This document shows, piece after piece, positions 13,319 to 14,176 of a stretch of DNA of 14,176 bases. Below the pieces are notes generated by a model, which saw nothing but the letters and a program-made list of their open reading frames with translations, was not told the DNA's origin and did not search any database. How positions within the stretch are numbered: the stretch's first letter is position 1; every line of letters begins with the position of its first letter. The position numbers were made by a program, and so were the translations under genes. This stretch comes from Bacteroidales bacterium UBA6248 (lineage in GTDB: Bacteria; Bacteroidota; Bacteroidia; Bacteroidales; Lentimicrobiaceae), in assembly GCA_002441345.1 (NCBI GenBank), contig DJVU01000026.1, positions 4,085-18,260 on the forward strand. Direction: 5' to 3'.

Positions 13319-14176
13319 TTATAGTTTCAGGAGCTTTGAAGTGCCCAGAATGCGCTGGCCCTGAATGAGCTGGCACAGATACAGCCCGTTCCGGAGGTTT
13401 TCAATGTTTGCACGTTCCTGCTTGTCACCCGGATAAACGGGAAGTTCCATAACCGATTTTCCGGCTGCATCGGTAATCCGGATTATCGCGTTTTCATATT
13501 CCGCGGGAAGGTTTGTTTCAAAGGTAATCACACCAGTTCCTGGGTTCGGGCGGGGTTCGGAGAGATAATACTCCGGACTCATGCCTTTGTTATCCAGATT
13601 GGTGGTGATGTCGATGATCGTTATCCCCAGATCGTCGAAATAAAAACCGTCGGCAATGGTGTTGGCATCGCTGCGAAGCGTAAACCGGAGTTTTATTTTT
13701 TGTCCGGCATATTCGCTGATATTGATTTCCTCGTGAACCCAGTTTGCCTGGATGTCATCGTAGACGGGCTCTCCCTGTAACTGATACATGGTTCCTGCGT
13801 TGCTGTACCGACCCTGAAGGGGAGTCCAGCTTGCTCCGTTGTCGGTCGACAATTTCAGCTGAACGTAATCATAGCCTGCTTCTATTCGCCAGCGGGCGAC
13901 AAAATTCAGGATGGCAACGGAGGCATTGGAAAGGTCGGCCTCGTCGTTCATCGTAAACGAGGTGTTTGCATTGTTCGTATAATTTCCCAGTGGAGAGTCG
14001 GCAATGGAGTAGGGTGCAGAATACGGGAAGGTTGAATAGAGTCCCCACTGTCCGTTCCATTTTTCCGTATCGGGGAAGTCGTCGTAAAAGACAAGAACAG
14101 GAGTTCCGTAATAACGGACAATGGTATCGTGTGTTGTGTACATTCCGTTTTCAATGGAAATAACATACGTGAGGGT
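13319..14176 (-). CDS. C-terminal part of a T9SS-secreted protein, possibly M14 carboxypeptidase (partial)
   Basis: The frame is open to the right edge: 11 further codons (TLTYVISIENG) precede the first internal Met at 14143. The visible 285 residues are therefore the C-terminus of a larger protein. The first part, about 200 residues, is a beta-sandwich with VFYDDFPDTEKWNGQWGLYS, YDYVQLKLSTDNGASWTPLQG and DGFYFDDLGI. These are typical of the jelly-roll region following the peptidase domain in Bacteroidota M14 carboxypeptidase or immune-inhibitor-A-like proteins. The last 80 or so residues form a type A T9SS sorting domain, with SEPRPNPGTG at its start and GLYLCQLIQGQ...KLLKL at its end. The protein should be exported by Sec, then across the outer membrane by T9SS. 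The catalytic region is outside the window, so the peptidase identity is inferred only. Confidence 0.75.
   Translation of the reverse strand, partial: TLTYVISIENGMYTTHDTIVRYYGTPVLVFYDDFPDTEKWNGQWGLYSTFPYSAPYSIADSPLGNYTNNANTSFTMNDEADLSNASVAILNFVARWRIEAGYDYVQLKLSTDNGASWTPLQGRYSNAGTMYQLQGEPVYDDIQANWVHEEINISEYAGQKIKLRFTLRSDANTIADGFYFDDLGITIIDITTNLDNKGMSPEYYLSEPRPNPGTGVITFETNLPAEYENAIIRITDAAGKSVMELPVYPGDKQERANIENLRNGLYLCQLIQGQRILGTSKLLKL

Overview
The window reads as chromosomal DNA of a Bacteroidota bacterium, most likely an anaerobic, propionate-forming member of or near Bacteroidales. The evidence is a Bacteroidota-type TonB protein, DUF4403 and head-GIN lipoproteins, a C-terminal type IX secretion (T9SS) sorting domain, TAnnTTTG promoter boxes (the phylum's -7 element) and mostly absent Shine-Dalgarno sequences. 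The genes look like ordinary core or conserved accessory genes. I see no transposase, phage gene, CRISPR array, tRNA or rRNA.

Left part (1-2503): the first codons of a leftward gene, a rightward TonB energy transducer, and a convergent leftward secreted S9-type serine hydrolase. A 315-bp intergenic region with a near-perfect 19-bp dyad then separates the hydrolase from the next operon.

Centre (2504-7180): a compact five-gene operon for the last steps of the succinate-to-propionate pathway. The order is methylmalonyl-CoA epimerase, carboxyltransferase (alpha) subunit, an unusual OadG-type subunit with a periplasmic lamin-tail domain, biotin carrier, and the Na+-pumping membrane beta subunit. 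It ends in a strong intrinsic terminator. The epimerase supplies the correct methylmalonyl-CoA stereoisomer. The complex decarboxylates it to propionyl-CoA and exports Na+. No biotin carboxylase gene is present, which fits a decarboxylase pump rather than an ATP-dependent carboxylase.

Right-centre (7292-11435): uridine kinase, then a small heat-shock protein behind a striking control region. That region has two identical palindromic boxes exactly 42 bp apart, a sigma-54-like -24/-12 sequence and a strong Shine-Dalgarno. Next is a two-gene unit: a DnaQ-type exonuclease fused to a UvrC-like GIY-YIG nuclease, predicted to be read from a leaderless mRNA, followed by a DUF4403 lipoprotein.

Right part (11486-14176): a leftward head-GIN beta-helix lipoprotein, a rightward AlkD-like DNA glycosylase, and the 3' end of a leftward T9SS-secreted protein, possibly an M14 carboxypeptidase. 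The last two genes converge with 5 bp between stop codons and share a hairpin that lies inside the glycosylase coding sequence.

The most notable items are the small heat-shock protein control region, the lamin-tail/OadG fusion, the UvrC-like cysteine motif in the exonuclease/GIY-YIG fusion, and the leaderless start.
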